A stretch of DNA of 64,000 bases from an uncultured Bacteroidales bacterium. GTDB lineage: Bacteria > Bacteroidota > Bacteroidia > Bacteroidales > SZUA-534. The DNA lies in NCBI GenBank assembly GCA_902790595.1, contig CADASL010000002.1:1-64000 (forward strand). Reading direction: 5' to 3'. Shown one piece after another: positions 8,687 to 18,315 of the stretch. Position 1 is the stretch's first letter. Each line of letters begins with the position of its first letter. The notes under the pieces were generated by a model that was not told the DNA's origin, made no database searches, and was given only the letters and a program-made list of their open reading frames with translations. Position numbers and translations under genes: made by a program.

Positions 8687-9031
8687 ATGGAATTCAAAAT
8701 TGAAAAACTTGACAACTTCACGCAGATTGAAGTGCTGATAGACAAACTTGATACGCACATTGCGCCATCGCTGAAATCGGAGTTAGTACTGATAGCCGGA
8801 AACGGAGAAAAGAACATCATTCTTGATTTAAGTAACTGCAGATATTGCGACTCATCGGGTTTGAGCGCCATTCTGGTGGCAAACCGACTCTGCAAGAACG
8901 CCAACGGTGCTTTTGTTCTGTCAGGGTTGCAGACAGCTGTTGAGCGATTGATAACCATATCACAACTCGACACAGTTCTTAACATTACAAAGACTGTTGA
9001 CGAGGCTATCGAAATCATTAACAAGGCTTAA
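8687..9031 (+). CDS. STAS-domain anti-sigma factor antagonist
   Basis: A 114-residue single STAS domain of the SpoIIAA/RsbV type. The signature LDLSNCRYCDSSGLSAIL (about residues 47-64) contains the Asp-Ser-Ser in which the second Ser is the phosphorylation site in known antagonists. Such proteins bind an anti-sigma factor/serine kinase when unphosphorylated. No kinase, phosphatase or sigma factor is nearby, so its partner is unknown. Its TAA directly abuts the ATG of rnz with no spacer, indicating translational coupling. In Bacteroidetes this pairing may be purely organisational. Confidence 0.85.
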   Translation: MEFKIEKLDNFTQIEVLIDKLDTHIAPSLKSELVLIAGNGEKNIILDLSNCRYCDSSGLSAILVANRLCKNANGAFVLSGLQTAVERLITISQLDTVLNITKTVDEAIEIINKA

Positions 9032-9949
9032 ATGTCTTTATCGCTTAGAATACTGGGGTGTAGCTCGGCAACGCCTACACCCGACAGATACTCAACCGCT
9101 CAAGTGCTCAATGTGCTTGAGCGGTTCTTTTTAATCGACTGCGGCGAGGGCGCGCAAATCAATATGCGGCGGTTCGGTGTGAATATGCTGCGCATCAACC
9201 ACATTTTCATCAGCCACGTGCACGGCGACCATTTTCTGGGACTACCCGGCGTGCTGTCGAGTATGAGTATGCAAGGGCGCACGTCGGACCTGCACATTTA
9301 TTGCCACGAGAAGCTGCACGCGCTTCTTGACGCGTTCATCGGCACGTTTGAGATGCCGATGCCATACAACATCATCTATCACCACCTGACCTACGAGAAC
9401 GGGCTCACTCTGCTCTACGAGGACGAGAAGGTTACGGTTCACTCCTTCCCTCTCCGACACCGTGTGCCGACCTGCGGATTCCTGTTCCGCGAAAAGCCGA
9501 AGCTGCGGCACCTCAACGGGAATCTGGCCAATGAGTTGGAGATACCGATTAGCAAACGATTCGGCATCAAGCAGGGCGATGATTACACTGCTCCCGACGG
9601 CACTGTTTACCCAAACAGCACACTCACCGGTGACCCCGACCGCTCGTGTTCGTACGCGTTTATGTCGGACACCGTGAAGCTGACAAAAGCAGTTCCCTGG
9701 ATTGAGGGCGTTGACCTCTTGTACCACGAGGCCACCTACGGAGAGGACAATCTGAAACGCGCCCGCGACAACAACCACTCGACGGCCAAGCAGGCGGCCG
9801 AAATTGCCTTGGCGGCCAATGTCGGGAAATTGGTCATCGGCCATTATTCTAATAGGTACAAAAACCTGCAACCGCTGCTCGACGAGGCCCGGAACGTTTT
9901 CACCGAAACGTACCTTGCAAACGACGGGGCGCTGTTCGAGGTGAAATAG
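9032..9949 (+). CDS. rnz: Ribonuclease Z
   Basis: A zinc endonuclease of the metallo-beta-lactamase fold that removes 3' trailers from tRNA precursors. The HxHxDH metal motif is seen as SHVHGDHFLGLPG (about residues 59-71). Other ligands are in FMSDTVK and GHYSNRY, and LYHEATYGED is the RNase Z/ElaC signature. At 305 residues it is the short bacterial form. It begins immediately after the STAS gene stop codon. Neighbouring guaA has its own promoter. Confidence 0.94.
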   Translation: MSLSLRILGCSSATPTPDRYSTAQVLNVLERFFLIDCGEGAQINMRRFGVNMLRINHIFISHVHGDHFLGLPGVLSSMSMQGRTSDLHIYCHEKLHALLDAFIGTFEMPMPYNIIYHHLTYENGLTLLYEDEKVTVHSFPLRHRVPTCGFLFREKPKLRHLNGNLANELEIPISKRFGIKQGDDYTAPDGTVYPNSTLTGDPDRSCSYAFMSDTVKLTKAVPWIEGVDLLYHEATYGEDNLKRARDNNHSTAKQAAEIALAANVGKLVIGHYSNRYKNLQPLLDEARNVFTETYLANDGALFEVK

Positions 9950-10033
9950 CGGTTCATCTGTCTTGTTAGCAATTTCTTTATAAAAGTGCTGTGGCACTGA
10001 AAAAATCGGACTGCACACAACCGCCAAGATTAG

Positions 10034-10041
10034 TATCTTTG
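10034..10041 (+). promoter_or_regulatory. -7 element for guaA
   Basis: TATCTTTG is an exact TAnnTTTG match 22 bp before the guaA start codon. Confidence 0.7.
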
Positions 10042-10063
10042 CGGCACTAAAGTACAAACTGAT

Positions 10064-11860
10064 ATGCAAGAGAAAATCATCGTTCTTGACTTTGGCGGGC
10101 AGTACGCTCACCTGATTGCCAACCGTGTACGCCGGTTGGGCGTTTTCACAGAGATTCACTCGCCTGCAGCGCCGGTTGAAGAACTGGCGGGCGCAAAAGG
10201 CATAATCTACAGCGGCGGACCGGCAAGCGTTTATGCCGCCGACGCACCCGAATACAATCCTGAAATTCTGAACATTCCGGTGCCGAAACTGGGTATCTGC
10301 TACGGTCACCAACTTATTGCGTCGCAACTGGGCGGAACGGTGAAACCCGGCAAGGTTAAAGAGTACGGCATATCGGATTTGATTATCGGCGACAGCCAAC
10401 ATCCGCTGCTCAAAGGCATTCCAGCATCGTCGCCAATGTGGATGAGCCACGGTGATTCGGTTTCACAACTGCCTGACGGATACCGCATTATAGCATCAAC
10501 AAAAGACTGCCCCATTGCCGCTGTGGCGATGGACGAGCGCAAGATTTACGGCATTCAGTTCCACCCCGAAGTGACTCACAGCAAATTCGGAATGCAACTT
10601 CTGGACAATTTCATCGGCATCTGCCAATGCGAGCGCACGTGGAATATGAAGAGTTATATGCCGCTGATTTCAGAGAAGATACGCACCGAAGTGGGCTCAC
10701 GCAAAGTGTTCCTGCTTGTGTCGGGCGGCGTTGACAGCACTGTGGCTTTCGTTCTGCTGAACAAAGTACTTGGTACAGAGCGAGTTATGGGCCTACACAT
10801 CGACAACGGAATGATGCGTATGGACGAGTCGCAGAAGATTATTGAATTCCTGAAGGCCGAAGGAATGCACAACCTGCGCGTGGTTGACGCCACCGCCGAT
10901 TTTCTTGGCCAACTGGAAGGCATAACCGCGCCTGAAGAAAAGCGCAAACGCATCGGCGCAACCTTCCTGACGGTTAAAGACAAGGAAATGAGCAAGTTGA
11001 ACCTTGACCCGAAAGAGTGGATGATTGCGCAAGGCACCATCTACCCCGACACCATCGAGAGCGGCGGCACCAAAAACGCCGACCTGATAAAAACCCACCA
11101 CAACCGTGTGAAGGAAGTGATGGACCTGATGGCGCAAGGTCTTCTGCTTGAGCCACTTGCCGACCTTTACAAAGACGAAGTGCGTATGCTCGGCGAAGAA
11201 CTCGGCATTCCGCACAACCTTGTATGGCGCCACCCCTTCCCCGGTCCGGGTCTTGGCGTGCGTCTGCTCTGCACCGACGGGAAAGGTGAGTTTGCATCGA
11301 ACGCCGATGTTGAAGGATTGGACAAATATTTGAAAGACAACAATATCGAAGGCCGCGTTCTGCCAGTGAAAAGCGTTGGCGTGCAAGGCGACGGCCGAAC
11401 CTACGCACAACCTTTCCTGCTGACTTCGAAAAACTTGAGTTGGAAAGAGTGCGAGCGATTCAGCACAGAACTCGTCAACCGGTTCAAAGTCATCAACCGC
11501 GTTATCTGGCAGGTTGGCACAGTATCGGACGAGATGCCGAAACTGGTTGCTCAATACGCCACCAAAGATAAATTCGACACTCTGCGCAAGTTCGACAACA
11601 TCTGCACCGAGTTCCTGCAAGCCAACAATCTTTACGAGAAAATCTGGCAGATGCCCGTGGTTCTGACGCCGCTGCGCGTGCAAGACAAGCCGTGCATTGT
11701 GATGCGCCCCGTAAACAGTTCGGAAGCAATGACCGCCAACTTTGCCGAAATCAACCAAACACTGCTCGACGGCCTGTGGCAACAGTTTATGGCCGACGGC
11801 GCCGGCTCACTCTGGTACGACGTGACTCACAAACCTCCGGGAACAATTGAGTGGGAATAA
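10064..11860 (+). CDS. guaA: GMP synthase (glutamine-hydrolysing), long form
   Basis: Converts XMP, ATP and glutamine to GMP. The N-terminal class I amidotransferase domain has the nucleophile Cys79 (GICYGHQL) and the His167/Glu169 pair (QFHPEVTHS). The ATP-pyrophosphatase domain opens with the P-loop SGGVDSTV (about 220-227), and the protein ends with the usual PPGTIEWE. At 598 residues it is about 70-80 longer than the E. coli-type enzyme (525); the excess lies between the HPFPGPGLGVR motif and the C-terminal dimerisation domain (about residues 400-520). A longer GuaA branch exists in several phyla, so I read this as that form rather than a fusion. A terminator follows. Confidence 0.95.
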   Translation: MQEKIIVLDFGGQYAHLIANRVRRLGVFTEIHSPAAPVEELAGAKGIIYSGGPASVYAADAPEYNPEILNIPVPKLGICYGHQLIASQLGGTVKPGKVKEYGISDLIIGDSQHPLLKGIPASSPMWMSHGDSVSQLPDGYRIIASTKDCPIAAVAMDERKIYGIQFHPEVTHSKFGMQLLDNFIGICQCERTWNMKSYMPLISEKIRTEVGSRKVFLLVSGGVDSTVAFVLLNKVLGTERVMGLHIDNGMMRMDESQKIIEFLKAEGMHNLRVVDATADFLGQLEGITAPEEKRKRIGATFLTVKDKEMSKLNLDPKEWMIAQGTIYPDTIESGGTKNADLIKTHHNRVKEVMDLMAQGLLLEPLADLYKDEVRMLGEELGIPHNLVWRHPFPGPGLGVRLLCTDGKGEFASNADVEGLDKYLKDNNIEGRVLPVKSVGVQGDGRTYAQPFLLTSKNLSWKECERFSTELVNRFKVINRVIWQVGTVSDEMPKLVAQYATKDKFDTLRKFDNICTEFLQANNLYEKIWQMPVVLTPLRVQDKPCIVMRPVNSSEAMTANFAEINQTLLDGLWQQFMADGAGSLWYDVTHKPPGTIEWE

Positions 11861-11886
11861 AACAAGGATTGATTAATGGAATATTA

Positions 11887-11915
11887 AAAGGCCGCAAATA
11901 AAGTGCGGCTTTTTT
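11887..11915 (+). terminator. Intrinsic terminator after guaA
   Basis: The stem GCCGCA/TGCGGC (11891-11896/11904-11909) with loop AATAAAG is flanked by AAAAG and a T-run. It lies between convergent guaA and dnaX and could act in both directions. Confidence 0.85.
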
Positions 11916-11921
11916 ATTGCC

Positions 11922-13624
11922 CTAATCCGTCTCCAAATCAAACGCATCGCGCAGGAGTTTCAGCGCCGGATTCTTTTCGAGCATAAACATATATTTCTCC
12001 TTCGATGTGTATGGCATTCCGTTCGACTCGGGCTCGGCGGCGCCGTCCATCTCGAAGCGGATTGTGACAAGATTGTTGTGCAGATTGTCGCGCAGATAGC
12101 GTTGGAGAGGCTCGCGCAGATTGAGTTCCAAATAATCCTTGGCCGTCTGGCTGCTAACATCGAAACGGAAATTCACACCATTCTCCGGCTTCTGCGGTAT
12201 CTTACTGCTTAACAGCATACTAACTCGCGGGCGACGCGACTTCTCGGCCTTGGCAAAAGCCATCCAAACCTTGTCGAAATCCTTTTGAGTGAAATCGTTG
12301 TTCTGCGCTTCCGACAGGCTCTCAGATTGCGTAGTATTCTCTTTTGCAACACTTTGCAACGATATATTCTGCGGATACTCCTTATAAACCGGACGGGCTA
12401 TAACTGTGTTTTCTGCCGCAAATGGCGATGTGCGTTTTCCCTGATGCTGGGGTGAACCGGGTGTTGCCGGAGCTGCGGTAGCGGCGACTGCTGTCGGCTT
12501 CTTTTTAAGCCGTTTCAGTCGTTTTTTTTTTCTTCCTCGAGGTCGCAGAGCCTCATAAGCGCGAACTCAACAGCCAAGCGTTTGTTCTGGCTTACGCGAT
12601 AGCCCGACTCCGACTCGTTCAGCACTCGCAGCGCCTCGAAAATGAACCAGGTCTGGCATTTCTTGGCCTGCTCAAGATAGCGTGTGCGGATGTTTGCGCC
12701 AACGTCGAGCAGTTGGACGGTCTTCTCGTTCGAGGCCACCAGCAGGTCGCGGAAGTGATTGCTCAATCCCGACAGGAAATGCTGCCCCTCAAAGCCTTTG
12801 TCAAGAATGTCGTCGTAGATGGTGAGGCTGGTTGCCACATCCTGCGCAAGGAAGGCGTCGACAAGGCGGAAGAAGTAATCGTAGTCGAGCACGTTGAGGT
12901 TGGCCACGGCCTTTTCGTAGGTTACTTCGGTGCCCGAGAAACTGACAATCTGGTCGAAAATCGAAAGGGCGTCGCGCATTGCGCCATCGGCCTTGCGGGC
13001 GATGAGGTTCAGCGCGTCGGGGTCGGCTTTGATGCCCTCTTTCTCGGCAACACGGGCAAGCTGCGCGGCGGCATCCTCAACCGTTATGCGGCTGAAGTTG
13101 TAAACCTGGCAACGCGACAGAATGGTCGGCAGAACCTTGTGTTTCTCGGTTGTTGCCAGAATGAAAATGGCGTGTTTGGGTGGCTCTTCAAGCGTCTTCA
13201 GAAAGGCGTTGAACGCAGCCTGCGACAGCATATGCACCTCATCGATGATATAGACGCTATAGCTGCCAATCTGCGGCGGAATGCGCACCTGGTCGATAAG
13301 GTTGCGGATGTCGTCGACCGAGTTGTTCGATGCGGCGTCGAGCTCGTGAATGTTGTACGAGCGGTCCTCGTTGAAGGCCTTGCACGACTCGCACTCGTTG
13401 CACGGCTCCATATCGGCCGATGGATTCAGACAGTTGATGGTTTTGGCGAAGATGCGGGCGCAAGTGGTCTTGCCCACACCGCGCGGTCCGCAAAACAAGT
13501 ATGCGTGCGCCAAATGCTTGTTCACAATGGCGTTTTTCAACGTTGTTGTGATAGCCGACTGCCCGACAACGCTCTCAAACGTTATCGGACGATACTTACG
13601 CGCCGATACTATAAATTCACCCAT
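11922..13624 (-). CDS. dnaX: DNA polymerase III gamma/tau subunit, joined by a -1 frameshift
   Basis: The clamp-loader ATPase. Frame 0 from ATG 13624 gives 369 residues ending at TGA 12515: Walker A GPRGVGKT (46-53), zinc Cys 65/75/78/81, Walker B YIIDEVH (125-131), sensor/arginine-finger LSRC (169-172), and the lid domain. The -1 frame stays open from the A10 run at 12522-12531 to TAG at 11922, adding a Lys/Ala/Pro-rich linker and a C-terminal domain (about 200 residues). Re-reading one base gives 567 residues, a normal tau length. So the short product corresponds to gamma and the shifted one to tau, as in organisms with programmed slippage. An assembly indel in the homopolymer is the alternative. 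Confidence 0.85.
12485..12531 (-). promoter_or_regulatory. dnaX frameshift signal: A10 run plus hairpin
   Basis: On the minus strand ten A residues (12531-12522) are followed at once by CGACTG AAA CGGCTT AAAAAG AAGCCG ACAG CAGTCG, in which CGACTG pairs with CAGTCG and CGGCTT with AAGCCG. The inner stem starts 9 nt after the run, and the frame-0 stop TGA lies inside the outer stem. GAGGAAG sits just upstream. The layout resembles the slippery-run/hairpin arrangement of E. coli dnaX and the long-A slippage site of Thermus dnaX. Confidence 0.75.
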
Positions 13625-13642
13625 TTCTGTTATTCAGATTGG

Positions 13643-13650
13643 CAAATATA
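13643..13650 (-). promoter_or_regulatory. -7 element for dnaX
   Basis: TATATTTG on the minus strand is an exact TAnnTTTG match 18 bp before the dnaX ATG. Confidence 0.65.
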
Positions 13651-13793
13651 GAAAAACATAGATATGCCAAGTTGGTAAGTTTTCAACAATTGAAAGATTG
13701 GTGTTGGTGCGAGGTTGGCTTCGTCAGAAACCCACAATGCACTCACAATTGCGATTCCGCTTTTGGCTAATAACAAGCAACTTGAATGTTGCC

Positions 13794-13860
13794 GCGGCGA
13801 GGGACGAGCCGCAGATGCACGAGCCCAACAAACTGCTTGGTGGCCTTTTCCGCGAAAGCG
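13794..13860 (+). repeat. 67-bp dispersed intergenic repeat, copy 1
   Basis: It begins with the hairpin GCGGCGAGGGACGAGCCGC, continues through GATGCA and ACAAACTGCTTGGTGG, and ends with CGCGAAAGCG. A second copy in reverse orientation lies at 24308-24374 with the same order and spacing. It sits between argB and dnaX. Confidence 0.75.
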
Positions 13861-13879
13861 ATATAAAAAAAACTATGCC

Positions 13880-14650
13880 TTACAAAGTTAACCGCGTTCC
13901 GCCGTCGTTTTTCAGGCCGTCGGTGTTGGTGATGACCACGCTAGCAACGCCCGCGCGGATGGCGTCGAAGCCGTTGTCGAGTTTCGGAATCATTCCTTCG
14001 TTGATGATGCCAGTGGCCTGATACTCTTTGAATTTGTCGTAGGTGAGCGTGCCGATGACCGAGTTGTCGTCGGTGGCGTCCATAAGCACGCCAGGCTTCT
14101 CGAAGCAATAGACGAGCGTCACGCCGCACGATTTGGCCAGGGCGCGCGCCAGTTCCGACGCGATGGTGTCGGCATTGGTGTTGAGCAGTTGGCCGCGGCC
14201 GTCGTGCGTGATGGGTGACACCACAGGCACCGCGCCTTGCTCGATGAGTGAGAAGAGCACTTCGGTCTGCACGCTGTCAACGTCGCCCACAAAGCCGTAG
14301 TCGATGGTTTTCACGGGGCGCTTGTGCGACAGAATGATGTTCAGGTCGGCACCAGTGAAGCCGAGCGCGTTCACGCCGCGCCGCTGCAGTTGCGCCACAA
14401 TATTTTTGTTCACCAGACCTGCGTAAACCATTGTCACAACGTCGATTGTCTCTTTGTCGGTGATGCGTCGGCCGTCAACTTTCTTGATTTCGACGCCCAG
14501 GCGGTTCAGCAGTTTGTCGGCAGCACGGCCGCCACCGTGGACAAGCAGTTTGTTGCCCTGCATTGCCGCAAAATCGTCGAGCAGAGTGTTGAGCGTTGTC
14601 GGGTCTTCAACAACCGCACCGCCAACTTTTACTATGGTGAGATTATTCAT
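13880..14650 (-). CDS. argB: Acetylglutamate kinase
   Basis: The second step of arginine synthesis: phosphorylation of N-acetylglutamate. This 256-residue amino-acid-kinase fold shows KVGGAVVED at the N-terminus (the Lys binds ATP phosphates), the substrate loop VHGGGRAADKLL, the LNTNADTIASELA block, and the ATP-site segment ending in EGMIPKLDNGFDAI. An N-terminal extension typical of arginine-inhibited hexameric forms is absent. It follows argD on the same strand with 93 bp between them, mostly a GGTGAATCGG repeat and a GTAGGGACG hairpin, so the two may or may not share a transcript. Confidence 0.94.
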   Translation of the reverse strand: MNNLTIVKVGGAVVEDPTTLNTLLDDFAAMQGNKLLVHGGGRAADKLLNRLGVEIKKVDGRRITDKETIDVVTMVYAGLVNKNIVAQLQRRGVNALGFTGADLNIILSHKRPVKTIDYGFVGDVDSVQTEVLFSLIEQGAVPVVSPITHDGRGQLLNTNADTIASELARALAKSCGVTLVYCFEKPGVLMDATDDNSVIGTLTYDKFKEYQATGIINEGMIPKLDNGFDAIRAGVASVVITNTDGLKNDGGTRLTL

Positions 14651-14691
14651 TGTTTAAAAGTTTAACTGTTTAATCGGTGAATTGGTGAATC

Positions 14692-14714
14692 GGACGCACG
14701 CGGTGCGTCCCTAC
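14692..14714 (-). repeat. GTAGGGACG-type dispersed hairpin
   Basis: GGACGCAC-GCG-GTGCGTCC is a perfect 8-bp inverted repeat followed by CTAC; minus-strand reading starts GTAGGGACG. It lies in the argD-argB gap. Confidence 0.7.
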
Positions 14715-14743
14715 CAACACCTAACACCCAATACCCAACACCA

Positions 14744-15868
14744 TTACAGGCATTTCTTGAATCTCTCAATAAAATCCTGTGCTTCGGCCATTGACAGGCT
14801 GAGCGGCGGCAGCAGACGGATGGTGTTTGTGCCCGCAACGCCCGTGAACACGTGCTGTTCCATAAGCAGCCGTTGGTTGCGGATTTCCTTTATCGGCTCT
14901 TCGAACTCGATGCCAATCATAAGGCCGCGGCCGCGCACTTCCTTGATGCGGTCGATTTTCTTCAGTTCCGAGAGCAGATAGTTGCCCACTTTTGCGGCGT
15001 TGTCAACCAGATTCTCTTCTTTGATGATGTCGAGCACGGCGCAAGCACCAGCGCAGGCCAGATGGTTGCCGCCGAAGGTTGTTCCGAGTTGGCCCACAAC
15101 AGGCGTGAAGAACGGCGCAATGATGACGCCCGCCATTGGCAGTCCGTTGCAGATGCCTTTCGCAACTGTCACAATATCAGCTTTGATGCCAGCGTATTGG
15201 TGGGCGAAGAATTTGCCGCTACGTCCGTAACCCGACTGAATCTCGTCCAAAATCAGCACCGTGTTGGTGTCGGTGCAAGCCTGACGCAGGTCGCGCATAA
15301 ATTGGTCGTCGGGCACCTGAATGCCGCCAACGCCTTGAATGCCTTCAATTATCACCGATGAGTAGATGCCTTTCTGCAGTTCGGCGCGCATTGCGGCGGT
15401 GTCGTTGAAATCGATGAAAGTAACTTCAAGTCCTTCATTTACAGGGGCAATATACTTCGGGATGTCGGTCACGCGAACGGCAGCCGATGTACGGCCGTGG
15501 AACGAGTGGCGGAAGGCCAAAACCTTGTTGCGGTTGTTGTAGAACGATGCCAGTTTCAGCGCGTTCTCGTTGGCTTCGGCGCCTGAGTTTATCAAGAAAA
15601 GCGAGTAATCGTCGTAGCCTGAGATTGGGCCCAACTTTTCGGCCAACTTCTGTTGCAACTTGTTAATCACCGAGTTAGAGTAGAACCCAAGCGTTGCCAC
15701 CTGCTCGCTGATGGCCTTCACATACTTCGGGTGCGCGTGCCCGACCGAAATCACAGCGTGTCCGCCGTAAAGGTCGAGATATTCCTGCCCGTTGGCGTCC
15801 CAAACGTGGCAGCCTTTGCCTTTCACTATTTCAATGGGAAATAGCGAGTAAACTTCAAATAACTTCAT
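14744..15868 (-). CDS. argD: Acetylornithine aminotransferase
   Basis: A class III PLP aminotransferase that makes N-acetylornithine in arginine synthesis. Visible family motifs are: DLYGGHAVISVGHAHP near residue 31; NSGAEANENALK, which binds the cofactor phosphate; FHGRT; LILDEIQSGYGR with the Asp that contacts the pyridine N; and TVAKGICNGLPMA with the Schiff-base Lys. At 374 residues it is of usual length. The pairing with argB supports the arginine role over other class III functions. The upstream minus strand has a weak CACCTTTG box. Confidence 0.92.
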   Translation of the reverse strand: MKLFEVYSLFPIEIVKGKGCHVWDANGQEYLDLYGGHAVISVGHAHPKYVKAISEQVATLGFYSNSVINKLQQKLAEKLGPISGYDDYSLFLINSGAEANENALKLASFYNNRNKVLAFRHSFHGRTSAAVRVTDIPKYIAPVNEGLEVTFIDFNDTAAMRAELQKGIYSSVIIEGIQGVGGIQVPDDQFMRDLRQACTDTNTVLILDEIQSGYGRSGKFFAHQYAGIKADIVTVAKGICNGLPMAGVIIAPFFTPVVGQLGTTFGGNHLACAGACAVLDIIKEENLVDNAAKVGNYLLSELKKIDRIKEVRGRGLMIGIEFEEPIKEIRNQRLLMEQHVFTGVAGTNTIRLLPPLSLSMAEAQDFIERFKKCL

Positions 15869-16093
15869 CGTTTATAATGTTTTATGTTTCTGCTCGCAAA
15901 TCGTACGCCTCTGCGGCGCGTTTTGTGTTTTCTGCCTTTCGGCGAAGACCAGCAAAGGTGCAAACCGCTCATTCATACACAGTTGCAATCGTCCGCCGTT
16001 CCGCGAAAGCGAAATGCGAAGTTATAATTAAATGTGCAAAATTTGTCGCGGCAAGAAGAAAAAAAGCAAGACGCCTCTCCCCGCCCCAATCAT

Positions 16094-18310
16094 TTACGCA
16101 TAACTATGCATTCCGCCAAGCAGGAAATTCACGCCGAAATAGGTTATCAGCACCGATAAAAAGGCTACAATCAGGAAGATATGAGCGGCCATTGGCTTTT
16201 GCAGACGCGGGAAAAGCGACGGGTGCAGCGGCATTGCGTAGATGAGCATCGTTATCAGTGCCCAGACCTCCTTCGGGTCCCAGCCCCAGTATCGGCCCCA
16301 CGATTGGTTGGCCCAGATGGCGCCAATGAAGATGCCTGTTATGAGCAGGAACAGTGCCGGATAGAGCATCAGTTTGCTCACAACATACAGCATTTCAGTT
16401 TGTTCGGCGTTGCCGCGACGACCAACCGCAACAGCCGCAATGCCGTTGAGCATTGTGAATGCAAGCAACGTATAGGCCAGCATCAGAACGCAGACGTGGA
16501 TACTCAGCAGCGGCGAGGCCAGAACCGGCATCAAATGCGTTATCTGCGGATTCGACTCGCCAAAACCGGCAACCATCAGCGTCAGGCCGGAAACAATGTA
16601 GCCGAAAGGCACCATCAGCGCAAAGCGACGTTGAAAGACCAGCGTGAGGGCCATTGCGCAAGCCGACATAAACTGCATTGTTTCAAAGCCGTTCGATAGT
16701 GGCAGATGATCGCTTACATAGCCGCGTAACACAATGGTTGTCAGGTTGTAAGCAAGCAACAAAACCAACACAACATTGAGCACAATAGTAACCGGCCGGC
16801 CAACCGGCTTGCGGCGCATCAGTTTGAAAATGAAGAAGATAAAGATAATGATGCCGGCGGTGGTGAGAGCCATCGAGAGCATCTTTGTAATATTCAATGA
16901 GTTGTAAAGGCGCTCGGCTCGCATTTTGCCAGCTGAAGGCAAAACAGAGGCGGCTGTTTTCTCCTGGTAGCGCTTGATTTTGCCGATTGTGAGATTGAGG
17001 CTGTCGTAATTGCGAGTGAACGCCAACTCTCCAATGTAATCCATTGTTTTCTTGATGAATAGCCATTCATCGTTAGGCATATCGAGTGGCAGATTGTCGG
17101 CCGGATTGTACCAAACAATCTGATTATCATTGGCATACGGGAATATTTTCAGCAATTGGCCGTTGAGCAGCATCATCACAATGTTCATCTTCTCGTCGGC
17201 CTCGCGGAACGATTTCGCTCCGGGCACGTCCTTGCCGCTGAAAATGTCGGTCATCACCTCATCAAGACGGCGGTTGTTGGCGATGAAATCGTTGTACGAC
17301 ACATACTTACTGCCGCCACTAATAACATTCCGGGCTTCGCCTTTCAGCTTTATCATCGGCTCGTCAGCCCATCCGGAAGGATTGAGCAGCCAACCCATAA
17401 ACACCTGTTCGGCGCTCATTCCCTTATAGTTAGCTTTGCCATAGAGCTTGATTGTGAAATTGCGAGCCACAGTCTGCATCGGACCGATACGCCCATTGCT
17501 ATAAGCGTAGAGCTGCCCGAACACCTCGGCGACATTACGAGGCAAGGCTTTTGTGGTGTTTTGTGCCGAAAGTGTTCCCGGCTGCAACCCAATGCACAAA
17601 AGCAAAACCGCGGCAGTCAACTTGCTGCTAACCAATTTTTTGAGCGTTGTGCGGAATCCGCAGTTTGGCATAATAAGAAGCAGAATCATTGCAACAAGCA
17701 ACAGCGCGTAACCGGTATAAGTAACACCAATGCCGACGGGGTCGTGTGACACCGACAGATAAGTGCCGCCGCCATCGGGGTCGTAGCCCGACTGATAAAA
17801 CCGGTAATTGCCAAAGCGCGCCACATTGTTCATCGACACATTGGCAGTCTGCGTATCGGCTCCACGCCTGAAAATCAGAGCGCTAACATAGTCCATTGGC
17901 GACTGCGTGCCAGGGTAGTTCACTGTTTCGAAACCTTCGAGCTCGACACTGAACGGCATTTTGCAAATCTCGCCGTTATTGTTGATAATGAACACATTAG
18001 TCTGCTCGCCTACGCGAATATGCGTGGTGCCTTGTTCGCCGAAAATGTGCGTAATGAGCGCCCCGACCAAAATCATTGCGAAAGCGGCGTGAAGCAGAAA
18101 ACGCGACGGATTGCTGAAAAGACGTTTGCGAAGAATGTAGGCCATTCCACTCACTCCAATAACCGCCCAAATGATTGTAAACCAGACTGAACCATAGATG
18201 TTGACTGCGGCGAAACGAGTGCCGTAAAGTTTCTCGATTATTGTGGCCGCAGCCATAATGGCAATTATCGCCACATACGAGGTTATGACCGTGATTCTCA
18301 ACGCTTTCAT
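16094..18310 (-). CDS. ccsBA: Cytochrome c biogenesis protein CcsBA (ResB-CcsA fusion)
   Basis: A system II heme exporter and cytochrome c synthetase, 738 residues. The N-terminal ResB-like part has four hydrophobic segments and a large periplasmic loop. The C-terminal CcsA part has about eight and carries the tryptophan-rich heme motif WGRYWGWDPKEVW near residue 675, plus His residues in flanking segments. Fused CcsBA is normal in Bacteroidetes. It starts 5 bp downstream of the LuxR gene and so is probably the last gene of a hemerythrin-LuxR-ccsBA operon. The di-heme protein encoded at 19748-21367 is an obvious client. Confidence 0.92.
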   Translation of the reverse strand: MKALRITVITSYVAIIAIMAAATIIEKLYGTRFAAVNIYGSVWFTIIWAVIGVSGMAYILRKRLFSNPSRFLLHAAFAMILVGALITHIFGEQGTTHIRVGEQTNVFIINNNGEICKMPFSVELEGFETVNYPGTQSPMDYVSALIFRRGADTQTANVSMNNVARFGNYRFYQSGYDPDGGGTYLSVSHDPVGIGVTYTGYALLLVAMILLLIMPNCGFRTTLKKLVSSKLTAAVLLLCIGLQPGTLSAQNTTKALPRNVAEVFGQLYAYSNGRIGPMQTVARNFTIKLYGKANYKGMSAEQVFMGWLLNPSGWADEPMIKLKGEARNVISGGSKYVSYNDFIANNRRLDEVMTDIFSGKDVPGAKSFREADEKMNIVMMLLNGQLLKIFPYANDNQIVWYNPADNLPLDMPNDEWLFIKKTMDYIGELAFTRNYDSLNLTIGKIKRYQEKTAASVLPSAGKMRAERLYNSLNITKMLSMALTTAGIIIFIFFIFKLMRRKPVGRPVTIVLNVVLVLLLAYNLTTIVLRGYVSDHLPLSNGFETMQFMSACAMALTLVFQRRFALMVPFGYIVSGLTLMVAGFGESNPQITHLMPVLASPLLSIHVCVLMLAYTLLAFTMLNGIAAVAVGRRGNAEQTEMLYVVSKLMLYPALFLLITGIFIGAIWANQSWGRYWGWDPKEVWALITMLIYAMPLHPSLFPRLQKPMAAHIFLIVAFLSVLITYFGVNFLLGGMHSYA

Positions 18311-18315
18311 TCCGT

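Noticed and set aside
9242..10450. 402-codon minus-strand frame across rnz and guaA
   Set aside because: It spans two convincing plus-strand genes and the guaA promoter; no protein family fits.
10793..11782. 329-codon minus-strand frame in guaA
   Set aside because: Antisense shadow of the GuaA synthetase domains.
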